From: Methanobacteriota archaeon
Lineage (GTDB): Archaea; Thermoplasmatota; Poseidoniia; Poseidoniales; Poseidoniaceae
Direction of reading: 5' to 3'
DNA: 13,172 nt
Assembly (NCBI GenBank): GCA_018623995.1
Contig: JAAZUV010000025.1
Span: forward strand, 1-13,172
Part shown: positions 1-6,861 of the stretch, in pieces
Numbering within the stretch: the stretch's first letter is position 1
How the letters are laid out: each line of letters opens with the position of its first letter
The notes under the pieces: model-generated
The model's input: only the letters and a program-made list of their open reading frames with translations
Databases searched by the model: none
What the model was told of the DNA's origin: nothing
Position numbers and translations under genes: made by a program

Positions 1-372
1 GTGGCTTCAGGAGGTCTACTTTCTTCCGTCTTGGCCATTGGGGCTGGTGCAATTTACGTTCCTGTACTGCGTACATATGGAGGTTTAGAATCACGCAAAG
101 CGATAGGTACCAGCCTTCACATCATGATGGTGGTTCTACCAATTTCAATTCTCACACACTTCGTAGCACTGGATCAAAGCCAAGTGGATGTGCTCGCCTC
201 TAATCTTTGGTTGATACTTAGCCTACCAATCGTCGTCATTGTCGCAGCGAACTTTGGCGCTCGATTCGGTATTGCCAAGGTATCTGAGCAGCGGATTATG
301 CAACTGTTTGTTGCAGTGTTATTTGTTATCGGGATCCGTTATGTTCTCGATTTGAGTTCAAAATTCCTGTGA
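1..372 (+). CDS. TauE/SafE-family membrane permease, C-terminal part (5' truncated by window)
   Basis: This is the C-terminal half of a sulfite exporter TauE/SafE-type membrane protein, a family of small-anion and organosulfur permeases in the cytoplasmic membrane. About four hydrophobic segments are visible (roughly residues 4-22, 35-57, 69-90 and 99-118). The stretch GAGAIYVPVLRTYGG followed by the AIGTSL segment matches the second internal repeat of the family, normally a glycine-rich loop, a proline, then a conserved Ala-x-Gly-Thr-Ser. The last helix resembles the usual TauE C-terminus. The frame is open at base 1, and TauE proteins are about twice this length, so the GTG at base 1 is probably an internal valine and the true start lies upstream. 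Substrate cannot be told from this fragment. Its TGA is one base from the stop of the convergent gene. Confidence 0.8.
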   Translation: MASGGLLSSVLAIGAGAIYVPVLRTYGGLESRKAIGTSLHIMMVVLPISILTHFVALDQSQVDVLASNLWLILSLPIVVIVAANFGARFGIAKVSEQRIMQLFVAVLFVIGIRYVLDLSSKFL

Positions 373-373
373 A

Positions 374-1585
374 TCAGCACGCATCGAACGCTTCGATGAG
401 ATACTCAGTGATTGGGCTTGTCCAAGCAAGTTCACTTATTCCATCACGGCCTTGGAGTGCATAGGCTCGCACGACGTCTCGAACACGCACGTTTCCATCG
501 GAAGAGCGAGCCAAAATGGTTGCCGCTTTCACTGCTTTTCCGGTACCGTGCGGATCGTACACCGTATCAAGCGCTTCTTCAAGGAACCAATCCGCTTTTC
601 CTCCTGGCTCGCCCTCGTACGTCTTCTTTGGACGCTTAGCACCAAAGAGACCACCTGACTTGGGCTTACTCTTGGCTTTGGATTGTGTTTTCTTTGGCTC
701 CGATTTCTTCTTTGGTTCAGGCTTCGCAGAAGACTTCGATTTGCCATCTGCTTTGAATTCCTTTTCGAGTTCAGCACGGATTTCGGACTCAAGTTTCTCT
801 CGTAGCGCATCTTCGTTACCATCAGCAGCGGCTTTTGCAGCACGAGCAACAGCATCATCGCGCTCGTCCTTGAGTGCCTGAATCACGTTGACGTAATGAC
901 TTGCAACTTCAATGAGAGCAGTTTCCATTGCAGCTTCCATTTGCATTGAAACAACGTCGGAGGATGATTCACGCCACTTCCTCCATTGCAACATGGTGTT
1001 GTTGTGGATGTCTGAGCCACACTTTGGACAAAAACTTCGCTTCGGTGGTTTCAACACGGGAATGGCTCGCATAGCATCTGGATCAATTCCTTCGTGCTCT
1101 CCACTCGCCACATCGTGAATGTGTGTCGATGCGTCCATTCCATGGTTCATCGCATCTCGAAACATGCCATCGGACATGTCCAATGTTCCTGCTTTGATCA
1201 TGTCCCATCCGGTTGTTCCTTTTACAACTGCACGAACGGCAGCATTGGCAGCAGGTGATTGTCCAAATTCATGTTTCCTGAGTGTTGAAATATCTTCACC
1301 TGCACCTTCGAACGCTTGACCAATGTCGAAATGTTCACCATCATCTGCTGCAGCAGCGATACCCATTGTAATTGGATTCGCACCCTCCTCGACACGAGCA
1401 ATCATATCGAATTTTTCGGCCATTGAAAGATCCTCTCGATGACGAATCACTTCCTTGATTTGGTTCAAGTCATGGCCTGTTGAAGTGATTGGACCTTGAA
1501 TTGTCAAATCGTGGCCACAGGAGAGACAGAACTTCGCTGCAGCTTCGACACCTGCTTCACACGTCGGACAAAAGACGCCTGCCAT
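374..1585 (-). CDS. Zinc-ribbon / coiled-coil protein of unknown function
   Basis: Function not recognised. From the ATG at 1585 the protein has 403 residues. An N-terminal zinc ribbon (Cys6, Cys9, Cys20, Cys23) is followed by an Ala/Gly/Asp-rich region. A second half-ribbon CPKCG has Cys186 and Cys189, with no obvious second cysteine pair. A charged helical or coiled-coil segment spans about 228-278, then a Lys/Ser/Pro/Glu linker about 280-320. The final roughly 70 residues look globular (WFLEEALDTVYDPHG onward). No signal peptide or membrane segment is seen, so it is probably cytosolic. A TTG at 1627 would add 14 polar residues; I prefer the ATG because the zinc ribbon begins directly after it, though its nearest Shine-Dalgarno-like run is rather distant. 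It is last in a likely gfcR-lysS operon, 55 bases after the lysS stop. Confidence 0.75.
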   Translation of the reverse strand: MAGVFCPTCEAGVEAAAKFCLSCGHDLTIQGPITSTGHDLNQIKEVIRHREDLSMAEKFDMIARVEEGANPITMGIAAAADDGEHFDIGQAFEGAGEDISTLRKHEFGQSPAANAAVRAVVKGTTGWDMIKAGTLDMSDGMFRDAMNHGMDASTHIHDVASGEHEGIDPDAMRAIPVLKPPKRSFCPKCGSDIHNNTMLQWRKWRESSSDVVSMQMEAAMETALIEVASHYVNVIQALKDERDDAVARAAKAAADGNEDALREKLESEIRAELEKEFKADGKSKSSAKPEPKKKSEPKKTQSKAKSKPKSGGLFGAKRPKKTYEGEPGGKADWFLEEALDTVYDPHGTGKAVKAATILARSSDGNVRVRDVVRAYALQGRDGISELAWTSPITEYLIEAFDAC

Positions 1586-1640
1586 GTTGTTGAGATGGTC
1601 CGACCTCTTTTCAACTCTTAGGGTCAAGAGAGTGCTAACA

Positions 1641-3233
1641 TCAAGGTTCTACGCTTTCTTCAAGACATGCACGTAGCAAGTTCACAATGGTTGATTGGTC
1701 CAGTTCCGTAAGAATTGTCGGCAATCGCGGTCCACGTTCCGCACCCATGATGCAGAGGTAGAGTGCTCTGTAGGCATGCCGTGGTGACATGTCTCGGGAC
1801 TTCGCTGCGTTAGAAATCGTAGATTGGATGCTCGAAGCATCCCACTCGCATGCCTCAAGAGCCTCAACGAGTGTTGGTAGGATAGCGAGATTCTCACCGT
1901 CCAAACGTCCGACAGCCTCCACATCGGGTTCTTCGAGAATGGTAATGCGCAGTTCATCGGGGAAATGTCGGGATTGAATCCACGTTCGCATCCGATCGAG
2001 TCGGTCAATCATCGATTGAGCGACGTTGCCTGCGAGACCGAGTGAGTTCCAAACATCTTCGTCATTGGATTTTGTTTGTGCAAGCATGGCAAGATGACGG
2101 AAGGTGACCTTCGATGTTTCTTCGAGCGGAGATATGAGTGACAACTCAAGTGCAGTTTTCGCATCCTCGATAGCGACCGTTTGCCGCCTGCTTAAGCCCT
2201 CTTTTTGCATTTCTATAGAGAAATCTCGAGCAGTGGTTCGTTCAAATTCATCTGCTAAATTGACAAGTCCCATGCCCGTATCAAACTCAATCGCTTTGTT
2301 GGGTTTTGTTGAGGCGACAAGGTAGCGAAGAATCTCAGGCGGTACGAGGGAAAGAGCCTCCAATGGGCCGATGGTATTGCCCGATGAGGATGACATTGCA
2401 CCTTGACCACGCAAACTGATCCATTCGTAGGTGAGGTCGACAGGAGCTGCCTTTCCAAACAATTCGACAATCTCCTTCCCAGTATCGTACGAACCTCCAG
2501 CAGCACCGTGGTCCTTTCCGAACGGTTCCATTGTGACGCCAATCCAAGCCCATTTTGCTGGCCAGTCGATACGCCATGGAAGCTTCCCTTCTCCCTTTGT
2601 CACATCGCTTGTACCTTCGTTGCCCTCTGCATCGATCCAGGATACGATTGGGTCGTTCCATCCAGTCACACGGATTCCATCGATGGAGCCTTTCGAATCG
2701 ATTGGATTCCAAGGAAACCAATCATCTGAGAGTTCACGACTCGAAACACGCTCTATGATTTCACGAATCTTGTCTGCATTGTTGCAAGCAATTCGAGCCG
2801 TTTCTGCAAAATTCCCATCTGCATACGCTTCGTAGTTGTCGATGAACCTTGGTCGAACGTCGATTTGCTCGAGGGCTTGTCTGAACGGTTCAAGGAAATG
2901 GTCAGCGTAAGAAATGCCTTGATCAAAGCGCTCCATATCAGGACGACCCTCCGCGTTTGGGGGCGGTATTTGCTTGAGCTGGTGGCCGATGTATGTTGAA
3001 TAGGAATCATCGAGGAATGAGTAGACCTTTCGTAGGGGGTCCGCACTATCGACAATGAAGACGAATTCGACATCAAGTCCTGCCTTCTTTGCAGCTTTGG
3101 CGATCATGTCGCCAGTCAATATCTCACGGAGATGGCCAATGTGGAATTCACCACTCGGCGTAATGCCGGTCGAAACGATGTGCTTTTGCCCTCGTTCGGA
3201 GAGCCGTTGTGCGACAACATCCGACCAATGCAT
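1641..3233 (-). CDS. lysS: Lysyl-tRNA synthetase, class I
   Basis: Class I LysRS, the form used by most archaea, attaches lysine to tRNA-Lys in the cytosol using ATP. The 530-residue length suits the family. The Rossmann-fold signature HIGH is at residues 31-34 after TGITPSGEF. The family block WRIDWPAKWAWIGVTMEPFGKDHGAAGGSYDTG, which helps build the active site, spans about 220-252. The KMSKS-type loop is at 279-285 and reads AMSSSSG, so the usual first lysine is alanine. The C-terminal half, about 320-530, would be the helical anticodon-binding region. The ATG at 3233 lies nine bases after the gfcR stop and has a strong GAGGTGA ribosome site at 3238-3244 that overlaps that stop, so translation is probably coupled. 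Confidence 0.96.
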   Translation of the reverse strand: MHWSDVVAQRLSERGQKHIVSTGITPSGEFHIGHLREILTGDMIAKAAKKAGLDVEFVFIVDSADPLRKVYSFLDDSYSTYIGHQLKQIPPPNAEGRPDMERFDQGISYADHFLEPFRQALEQIDVRPRFIDNYEAYADGNFAETARIACNNADKIREIIERVSSRELSDDWFPWNPIDSKGSIDGIRVTGWNDPIVSWIDAEGNEGTSDVTKGEGKLPWRIDWPAKWAWIGVTMEPFGKDHGAAGGSYDTGKEIVELFGKAAPVDLTYEWISLRGQGAMSSSSGNTIGPLEALSLVPPEILRYLVASTKPNKAIEFDTGMGLVNLADEFERTTARDFSIEMQKEGLSRRQTVAIEDAKTALELSLISPLEETSKVTFRHLAMLAQTKSNDEDVWNSLGLAGNVAQSMIDRLDRMRTWIQSRHFPDELRITILEEPDVEAVGRLDGENLAILPTLVEALEACEWDASSIQSTISNAAKSRDMSPRHAYRALYLCIMGAERGPRLPTILTELDQSTIVNLLRACLEESVEP

Positions 3234-3237
3234 GAAC

Positions 3238-3244
3238 TCACCTC
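3238..3244 (-). promoter_or_regulatory. Shine-Dalgarno of lysS, overlapping the gfcR stop codon
   Basis: GAGGTGA on the minus strand ends four bases before the lysS ATG. It matches the archaeal anti-Shine-Dalgarno sequence over all seven bases. Its first two bases are the last two of the gfcR TGA stop, an arrangement that favours re-initiation by ribosomes ending gfcR. Confidence 0.75.
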
Positions 3245-3821
3245 AGACTGGTACGGCTCGAATCAACCCGCGCAGCGGAACATCATCGACTTCATTGCGA
3301 ACGGTTTTGTTGACGAGAACCAGTGCGAGTACGACCTCGCCACCAGCCGCTCGAATGGCGGCAATCGTGTTGCTCATTGTCACTCCACTTGACAAAACAT
3401 CGTCAATGATGACGACTTTCTTGCCGCCACCAACTTGGCCGTACTTGTTGGACAGTGCGCCTGCACCAGGCTCGCCATCGACGTTACGGTGGATAGCAAC
3501 CTCTACATCGAGCGATTGTGCTACCTCGTGTGCGAAGGCAATTCCATTGATGGAGATGCCAACCACAGTGTCCACGGCTTCGACCTCTTCGATGACAACA
3601 TCTGCCATGATCTCGCCAATGGCAGTAATGCGCGCAGGTCGAACACCAATGGTCCTCCATCCGACACGTACGTCTGTTGGTCGTTCTGAGGTCGAATCGG
3701 TAAGGAGCCATTGGATGGTATCCTGGGAAAGCGACAATTCATCCGCAATCTGTTGCGAATTGAGTCCATCTTTTCGAAGATTCTTAACAATGGTCTTCAA
3801 CTCTTCAATACTCAGTGTCAT
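3243..3821 (-). CDS. gfcR: GfcR/PyrE-like regulator: HTH plus phosphoribosyltransferase domain
   Basis: This 192-residue protein fuses an N-terminal helix-turn-helix (about residues 8-41, NSQQIADELSLSQDTIQWLLT) to a type I phosphoribosyltransferase domain. The PRPP-binding loop VVIIDDVLSSGVT is at 136-148. That architecture is the archaeal PyrE-like family often annotated as orotate phosphoribosyltransferase-like. In haloarchaea the family member GfcR is a transcriptional activator of sugar-catabolism genes. I infer a PRPP- or nucleotide-responsive DNA-binding regulator rather than a pyrimidine enzyme; its targets here are unknown. It is first in an apparent operon with lysS. The ATG at 3821 has an in-frame TAA four codons upstream (3831-3833), so the protein cannot start earlier. 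No clear Shine-Dalgarno precedes it, but a tiny upstream ORF does. Confidence 0.85.
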   Translation of the reverse strand: MTLSIEELKTIVKNLRKDGLNSQQIADELSLSQDTIQWLLTDSTSERPTDVRVGWRTIGVRPARITAIGEIMADVVIEEVEAVDTVVGISINGIAFAHEVAQSLDVEVAIHRNVDGEPGAGALSNKYGQVGGGKKVVIIDDVLSSGVTMSNTIAAIRAAGGEVVLALVLVNKTVRNEVDDVPLRGLIRAVPV

Positions 3822-3830
3822 GTTATCGTG

Positions 3831-3852
3831 TTAAGCGAACATGCTTACCTCC
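3831..3852 (-). promoter_or_regulatory. Possible three-codon leader ORF (Met-Phe-Ala-stop) with strong Shine-Dalgarno upstream of gfcR
   Basis: On the minus strand a GGAGGT (3852-3847) is followed by four bases and then ATG TTC GCT TAA (3842-3831). The TAA is nine bases before the gfcR ATG and in the same frame. Because gfcR itself lacks an obvious ribosome site, the minimal ORF may load ribosomes that re-initiate on gfcR. It could also be chance, or may not be transcribed if the gfcR message starts further downstream. Confidence 0.35.
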
Positions 3853-3863
3853 ATGAAGGCTTT

Positions 3864-3874
3864 GGATATTTTTC
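3864..3874. promoter_or_regulatory. AT-rich box in the gfcR / aIF2-beta divergent spacer, candidate TATA element
   Basis: GGATATTTTTC (GAAAAATATCC on the other strand) is the most AT-rich run in the 91-base spacer between the two divergent starts. An archaeal start site about 25 bases away would give a leader of roughly 20 bases in both directions: with the AGGAGG of aIF2-beta included on the plus strand, and near the three-codon ORF on the minus strand. A shared box is an inference from spacing only. Confidence 0.3.
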
Positions 3875-3902
3875 ATCAAAGACTTGAAGAGAAAGGGGTG
3901 TC

Positions 3903-3908
3903 AGGAGG
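3903..3908 (+). promoter_or_regulatory. Shine-Dalgarno that fixes the aIF2-beta start
   Basis: AGGAGG lies four bases before the ATG at 3913. It supports that internal ATG over the upstream in-frame ATG at 3841, which has no comparable site. Confidence 0.75.
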
Positions 3909-3912
3909 CATC

Positions 3913-4323
3913 ATGAGCGACTTTGATTATGAGACGTTGCTGAACCGGGCACGTGATAACATTCCCGAGGATATTTCATCCCGTGCACGATGGCGCTTGC
4001 CTGAACCTCAGATCATGATCGAAGGTTCAAACACCATTCTCCGTAACTTTACTGAAGTTGTAGGAATGATGGATCGTGACGACAATCACGTGTATCAATA
4101 CATTCTCAACGAACTGGGTACATCTGGTTCCCGCGATGGTCCACGTGCACGTTTCAAGGGACGAATCCCTCCAAAGCGTTTGAAGAAAGCCATCGTTGGC
4201 TATGTCAACACGTACATCAAGTGCAGCCAATGTGGCGCACCAGATACACATTTCATCAAGCAAGACCGAACAACGCTGTTGAAGTGCCAAGCCTGTGGTG
4301 CAACACGGCCGGTCAAGCTGTGA
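3913..4323 (+). CDS. Translation initiation factor aIF2, beta subunit
   Basis: aIF2-beta is one subunit of the heterotrimeric factor that brings initiator Met-tRNA to the small ribosomal subunit. From the ATG at 3913 the product is 136 residues and begins MSDFDYETLLNRARD, the usual short N-terminal helix. The alpha/beta core follows, including the family-typical RIPPKRLKKAIVGYVNTYIKC. A C-terminal zinc ribbon of two CxxC pairs (CSQC and CQAC) ends the protein. An in-frame ATG at 3841 would add 24 residues that are not typical of the family; the AGGAGG at 3903-3908 favours 3913. It is transcribed divergently from gfcR and stands alone. Its TGA abuts the TAA of the convergent ferredoxin gene with no base between them. 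Confidence 0.95.
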   Translation: MSDFDYETLLNRARDNIPEDISSRARWRLPEPQIMIEGSNTILRNFTEVVGMMDRDDNHVYQYILNELGTSGSRDGPRARFKGRIPPKRLKKAIVGYVNTYIKCSQCGAPDTHFIKQDRTTLLKCQACGATRPVKL

Positions 4324-4665
4324 TTACGCTTCAAAATCCATCAGAAGTGCGGAATCGATTGTCCCGTCTATGATGTTTTTAATGAACGACTTGATGTCAA
4401 TTTCAGTGTTCAATCGATACCAGTTGCCTTCTGGATAAACCACGCATGCAATTCCATTTTCACAGAAGTCCAAGCATCCTGACTTCTGAATTCGGATGTT
4501 GGACAATCCCTTTTCTCTGGCAGCAGCTTTGATTCTGGAGAGCAACTCAAGGCTGCCTCGGTTTCGACATGAAGGCCGTGCTGCGCCTTCAGGGCGCTCA
4601 TGGCCACAAATGAATACATGTCGGTCGTAACCAGGTGCTTCACGTCCTTTAGGATCGATTGGCAT
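4324..4665 (-). CDS. Thioredoxin-like [2Fe-2S] ferredoxin
   Basis: A small cytosolic electron carrier of the thioredoxin-fold (2Fe-2S) ferredoxin family. Counting from the ATG at 4671, four cysteines occur at residues 22, 35, 66 and 70, spacing C-x12-C-x30-C-x3-C, as expected for this family. The context HVFICGHERP near the start and CLDFCENG near the last pair are characteristic. Two starts are possible: ATG 4671, which overlaps the upstream stop in an ATGA, and ATG 4665. A GAGG seven bases before 4665 but only one base before 4671 makes 4665 more likely. It is the last gene of a tight set with the pterin dehydratase and an unknown protein. Its redox partner is not evident. Confidence 0.88.
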   Translation of the reverse strand: MPIDPKGREAPGYDRHVFICGHERPEGAARPSCRNRGSLELLSRIKAAAREKGLSNIRIQKSGCLDFCENGIACVVYPEGNWYRLNTEIDIKSFIKNIIDGTIDSALLMDFEA

Positions 4666-4667
4666 GA

Positions 4668-4913
4668 TCATCCCTCGAGAGCGTTGATGGCTTTTGCAAC
4701 ATCGATATCGAGTGATGTCACCTTTCCTTCGTCGTGTGTCGTCAGTTCGACAACCACGTATCCCCAGCCAAAGTGGAGGTCAGCATGGTGGTTTTGATGT
4801 TCACAAATTTCGCTAATAGCATCGATGAAGGTTTTGGCTTCAGCAAAGTTCTCAAATGAATATTCCCGCATAAGGTGGTTTTCTTGAATCGACCATCCTT
4901 GTGGGACGTCCAT
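4668..4913 (-). CDS. Pterin-4a-carbinolamine dehydratase (DCoH/PCD family)
   Basis: PCD-family proteins dehydrate 4a-hydroxytetrahydropterin to regenerate the reduced pterin cofactor. From the ATG at 4913 the protein has 81 residues. It carries the family signature: Glu38-x3-His42-His43, aromatic residues at 50-52 (WGY), then TTHDEGKVTSLDID with His60 and Asp69/Asp71. An ATG at 4937 would add eight residues and overlap the upstream gene by 20 bases, without a convincing ribosome site. The 4913 start is four bases after that gene's TGA, preceded by GGGGATGA. Many organisms encode PCD-like proteins without an aromatic amino-acid hydroxylase, so the real substrate here, perhaps a methanopterin- or folate-like pterin, is open. 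Confidence 0.9.
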   Translation of the reverse strand: MDVPQGWSIQENHLMREYSFENFAEAKTFIDAISEICEHQNHHADLHFGWGYVVVELTTHDEGKVTSLDIDVAKAINALEG

Positions 4914-4917
4914 GCTT

Positions 4918-5361
4918 TCATCCCCAGAGATGTGCATCGTCGTTTCCAGTTGTTTCTTTCTCGACCTTTTCGTGAAGGGTCGAGCGACGCTTCATGTCCT
5001 CTCGCTCAAATGCAAGGAGTTCCTTATCGTCGATGTAGGCAGGTCGCGTGTGCGCAACCAGAACGATTTGGACAATTGTGTCTCGGGCGATGAATCTCTG
5101 GATGCCGTCACCATCGAGAATTTCGAGGCTTGTTTTCCCTGAGGAAATCAACCGGCCACGAACCCATGGGTCGGAGTCTGGTAGCAATGCCCGTGCATCG
5201 ATGAGAATCTCGATTAAATCGTCACGTCGCAAACCGTTTCGACGCTCGAGCAAATCACCGCTGTGAACACCTTGGAGTTTGTCAAGCGAAGGAGACCCCA
5301 AGTCGTTCCACAATCCAATGGCCCAATCAGGAAGGTCAACCTTGTTCGATTTTTTCGGCAT
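4918..5361 (-). CDS. Hypothetical protein, possible small beta-barrel domain
   Basis: Function not recognised; 147 residues. The N-terminal third (PDWAIGLWNDLGSPSLDKLQGVHSG) looks helical. Residues about 67-103 (VRGRLISSGKTSLEI, then RFIARDTIVQIVLV) alternate hydrophobic and polar residues and vaguely resemble an Sm/Lsm-like five-strand barrel, a weak resemblance only. The C-terminus is charged and probably helical. There are no cysteine motifs, signal peptide or membrane segment. It is first in a likely three-gene operon with the pterin dehydratase and the ferredoxin, four bases before the dehydratase start. The ATG at 5361 has no strong Shine-Dalgarno, so the message may be leaderless or have a very short leader. 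Confidence 0.7.
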   Translation of the reverse strand: MPKKSNKVDLPDWAIGLWNDLGSPSLDKLQGVHSGDLLERRNGLRRDDLIEILIDARALLPDSDPWVRGRLISSGKTSLEILDGDGIQRFIARDTIVQIVLVAHTRPAYIDDKELLAFEREDMKRRSTLHEKVEKETTGNDDAHLWG

Positions 5362-5472
5362 GATGTTCTCTGGATGGCGACCCTACATAACCATGTGCAA
5401 TTTCTTTCTTGATGCATTGAACAGGGTGAGGGGTTCTTGAAGTGTTGGCGCTCCGCTTGATTTGGGGTTCCC

Positions 5473-6585
5473 ATGAAAGTCACGTGGAGGCAGTTGCCAA
5501 CGGTGTTGTTCGAGGACGAAGTTCTCGACAAGGCCTTCTCACGTGCCCGTAAGGCTGCAGACCGTGTGGAGGACCCAAACCGTGTTTTTCGTACTCGAAA
5601 ACAAATGACGCGTATGGTCCAAACTGCTGCGGACATCATTCATACCATGTTGACTGAAACGGTTCAGACGTGGCCTTCTCTCGATCAATCACCTCAATTC
5701 GATGTCGCTATGATTGAGGCGTGTGTAGGTACGGATGATTATCGACATCATTTGTCGATGTTGCAATGGGGTGCCTCACAAGTCCAACGTATTGCAACGC
5801 AAAACAATCGGAAGATCATCCGAACGGCCCGAATCGAATTGATGCATGAAGCGCGAAGAGAAGCCTACGGGCGAATTGGTTCGATCATGGGTCGTGTTGG
5901 TCCCTCTTTGAAATGGCTCAATGAGTCACGTGAGATTCTGAAAGCCCTTCCACAAATCGATAGCAGCTTGCCTGTCATCGTTGTTTGTGGTGCTCCAAAC
6001 GTCGGTAAGTCTGCCTTCATCAGTGCCCTTTCGTCTGGAAACATGGAAGTGAATCATTATCCATTTACAACAAAACAGATTCACATTGGCCACTTTACTC
6101 AGCGCCGCCTCCAACATCAGATGGTGGACACACCAGGATTGCTCGACCGGCCAATGCACGAACGAAATTCCATCGAATTGCAAGCGATTGCGGCTCTGGA
6201 GCACATTGGAAGCTTGGTCCTGTTCCTGATTGATCGGACCGAGTCTTGTGGCATGTCGTGGCAAGACCAGATGAATCTCTTGGAAGATGTAGAACGACTC
6301 CTGCCTGGTACGGAATTGATGGTTGTGAGCTCAAAGGCTGATGCATTAAAACCACTGCCAAGCGATTGGGACTTTGTCAAAGAATCCGAAGAGCGATGGA
6401 GAAACAACGGTTCGCAAGGCGAACCAAAGTTACCGCTGTTGCTCGATGATGAAGGTCGGCCAACGATGAGTGCTTTGGAAAACGTTGGACTTGATGCGCT
6501 TCGTTTGGAAGTCGTCCGTAAAGTCAAGGCTGCGGAAGTGGTTGATCCACTTGTCTTGCCTGAAGGTTGGCACCGTTCGAGATAA
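5473..6585 (+). CDS. NOG1-family GTPase, ribosome assembly
   Basis: NOG1/Obg-related GTPases help assemble the large ribosomal subunit. The 370-residue protein has the NOG1 layout: an all-helical N-terminal domain (about 1-165, starting MKVTWRQLPTVLFEDEVLDKA), then the G domain. Visible motifs are G1 GAPNVGKS (173-180), G2 around YPFTTK (196-201), G3 DTPG (219-222), and a G4 position reading SKAD (287-290) where NKxD is usual. The short C-terminus is as expected for archaeal members, which lack the long eukaryotic extension. An in-frame TGA at 5458-5460 rules out an earlier start. It is divergent from the gene at 5361 and convergent, with two bases between stops, with the gene at 6588. Confidence 0.93.
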   Translation: MKVTWRQLPTVLFEDEVLDKAFSRARKAADRVEDPNRVFRTRKQMTRMVQTAADIIHTMLTETVQTWPSLDQSPQFDVAMIEACVGTDDYRHHLSMLQWGASQVQRIATQNNRKIIRTARIELMHEARREAYGRIGSIMGRVGPSLKWLNESREILKALPQIDSSLPVIVVCGAPNVGKSAFISALSSGNMEVNHYPFTTKQIHIGHFTQRRLQHQMVDTPGLLDRPMHERNSIELQAIAALEHIGSLVLFLIDRTESCGMSWQDQMNLLEDVERLLPGTELMVVSSKADALKPLPSDWDFVKESEERWRNNGSQGEPKLPLLLDDEGRPTMSALENVGLDALRLEVVRKVKAAEVVDPLVLPEGWHRSR

Positions 6586-6587
6586 GT

Positions 6588-6857
6588 TCACATCAATCGC
6601 ATAAAGACAGCTATCAAGTAAGGCGCTGCAAAGAGTGTGAAGAAAACCAACATCCACAATCGCATACGCTGCTTGTTTTTCTCATCCTTTTCGTACTTAG
6701 TGACGCAATCTTCGTTTTTGCAGACGCGCTCTTCTGCTTTCGCTGAAATATCGATGCCACACACGCGACAATGCTTGTGTGATGGGATATGAGCCATCGC
6801 TTTCGAGCGTTTTGGCATGTTCTTGACTTTCTGCTTTACAGCGGATGCATCGACCAT
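6588..6857 (-). CDS. Small zinc-ribbon protein with one C-terminal membrane helix (DUF2116-like)
   Basis: The 89-residue product has a basic N-terminus and a zinc ribbon with cysteines at 30, 33, 46 and 51 (HKHCRVCG then CKNEDC). A lysine-rich helix follows, then one hydrophobic helix at about 68-86. It resembles the archaeal DUF2116 zinc-ribbon proteins, in which a small ribbon is tethered to the membrane; the role is unknown. The frame stays open upstream to 6950, but the ATG at 6857 is better supported. It lies four bases after the pyrH stop and has GGAGTGA (6862-6868) as a ribosome site overlapping that stop. Co-transcription with pyrH is likely; a functional link is not shown. Confidence 0.75.
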   Translation of the reverse strand: MVDASAVKQKVKNMPKRSKAMAHIPSHKHCRVCGIDISAKAEERVCKNEDCVTKYEKDEKNKQRMRLWMLVFFTLFAAPYLIAVFMRLM

Positions 6858-6861
6858 CAAA

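Noticed and set aside
516..881. Plus-strand Ser/Phe-rich ORF opposite the zinc-ribbon/coiled-coil gene
   Set aside because: It mirrors the Lys/Glu-rich linker codons of the real gene; the Ser/Phe bias is the expected artefact.
3055..3834. Long plus-strand ORF (259 residues) opposite lysS and gfcR
   Set aside because: Low-complexity Ser/Thr/Met-rich translation, no motifs, and wholly antisense to two well-recognised genes; a shadow of their codon bias.
5362..5472. Possible small RNA or extra gene in the largest spacer (111 bases)
   Set aside because: No cloverleaf, stable stem or convincing short ORF was seen; it is best read as a divergent promoter, with no clear TATA box.
5214..5639. Minus-strand ORF spanning the 5362-5472 spacer and NOG1
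   Set aside because: It overlaps the divergent promoter region and the NOG1 N-terminus, and its product looks random.
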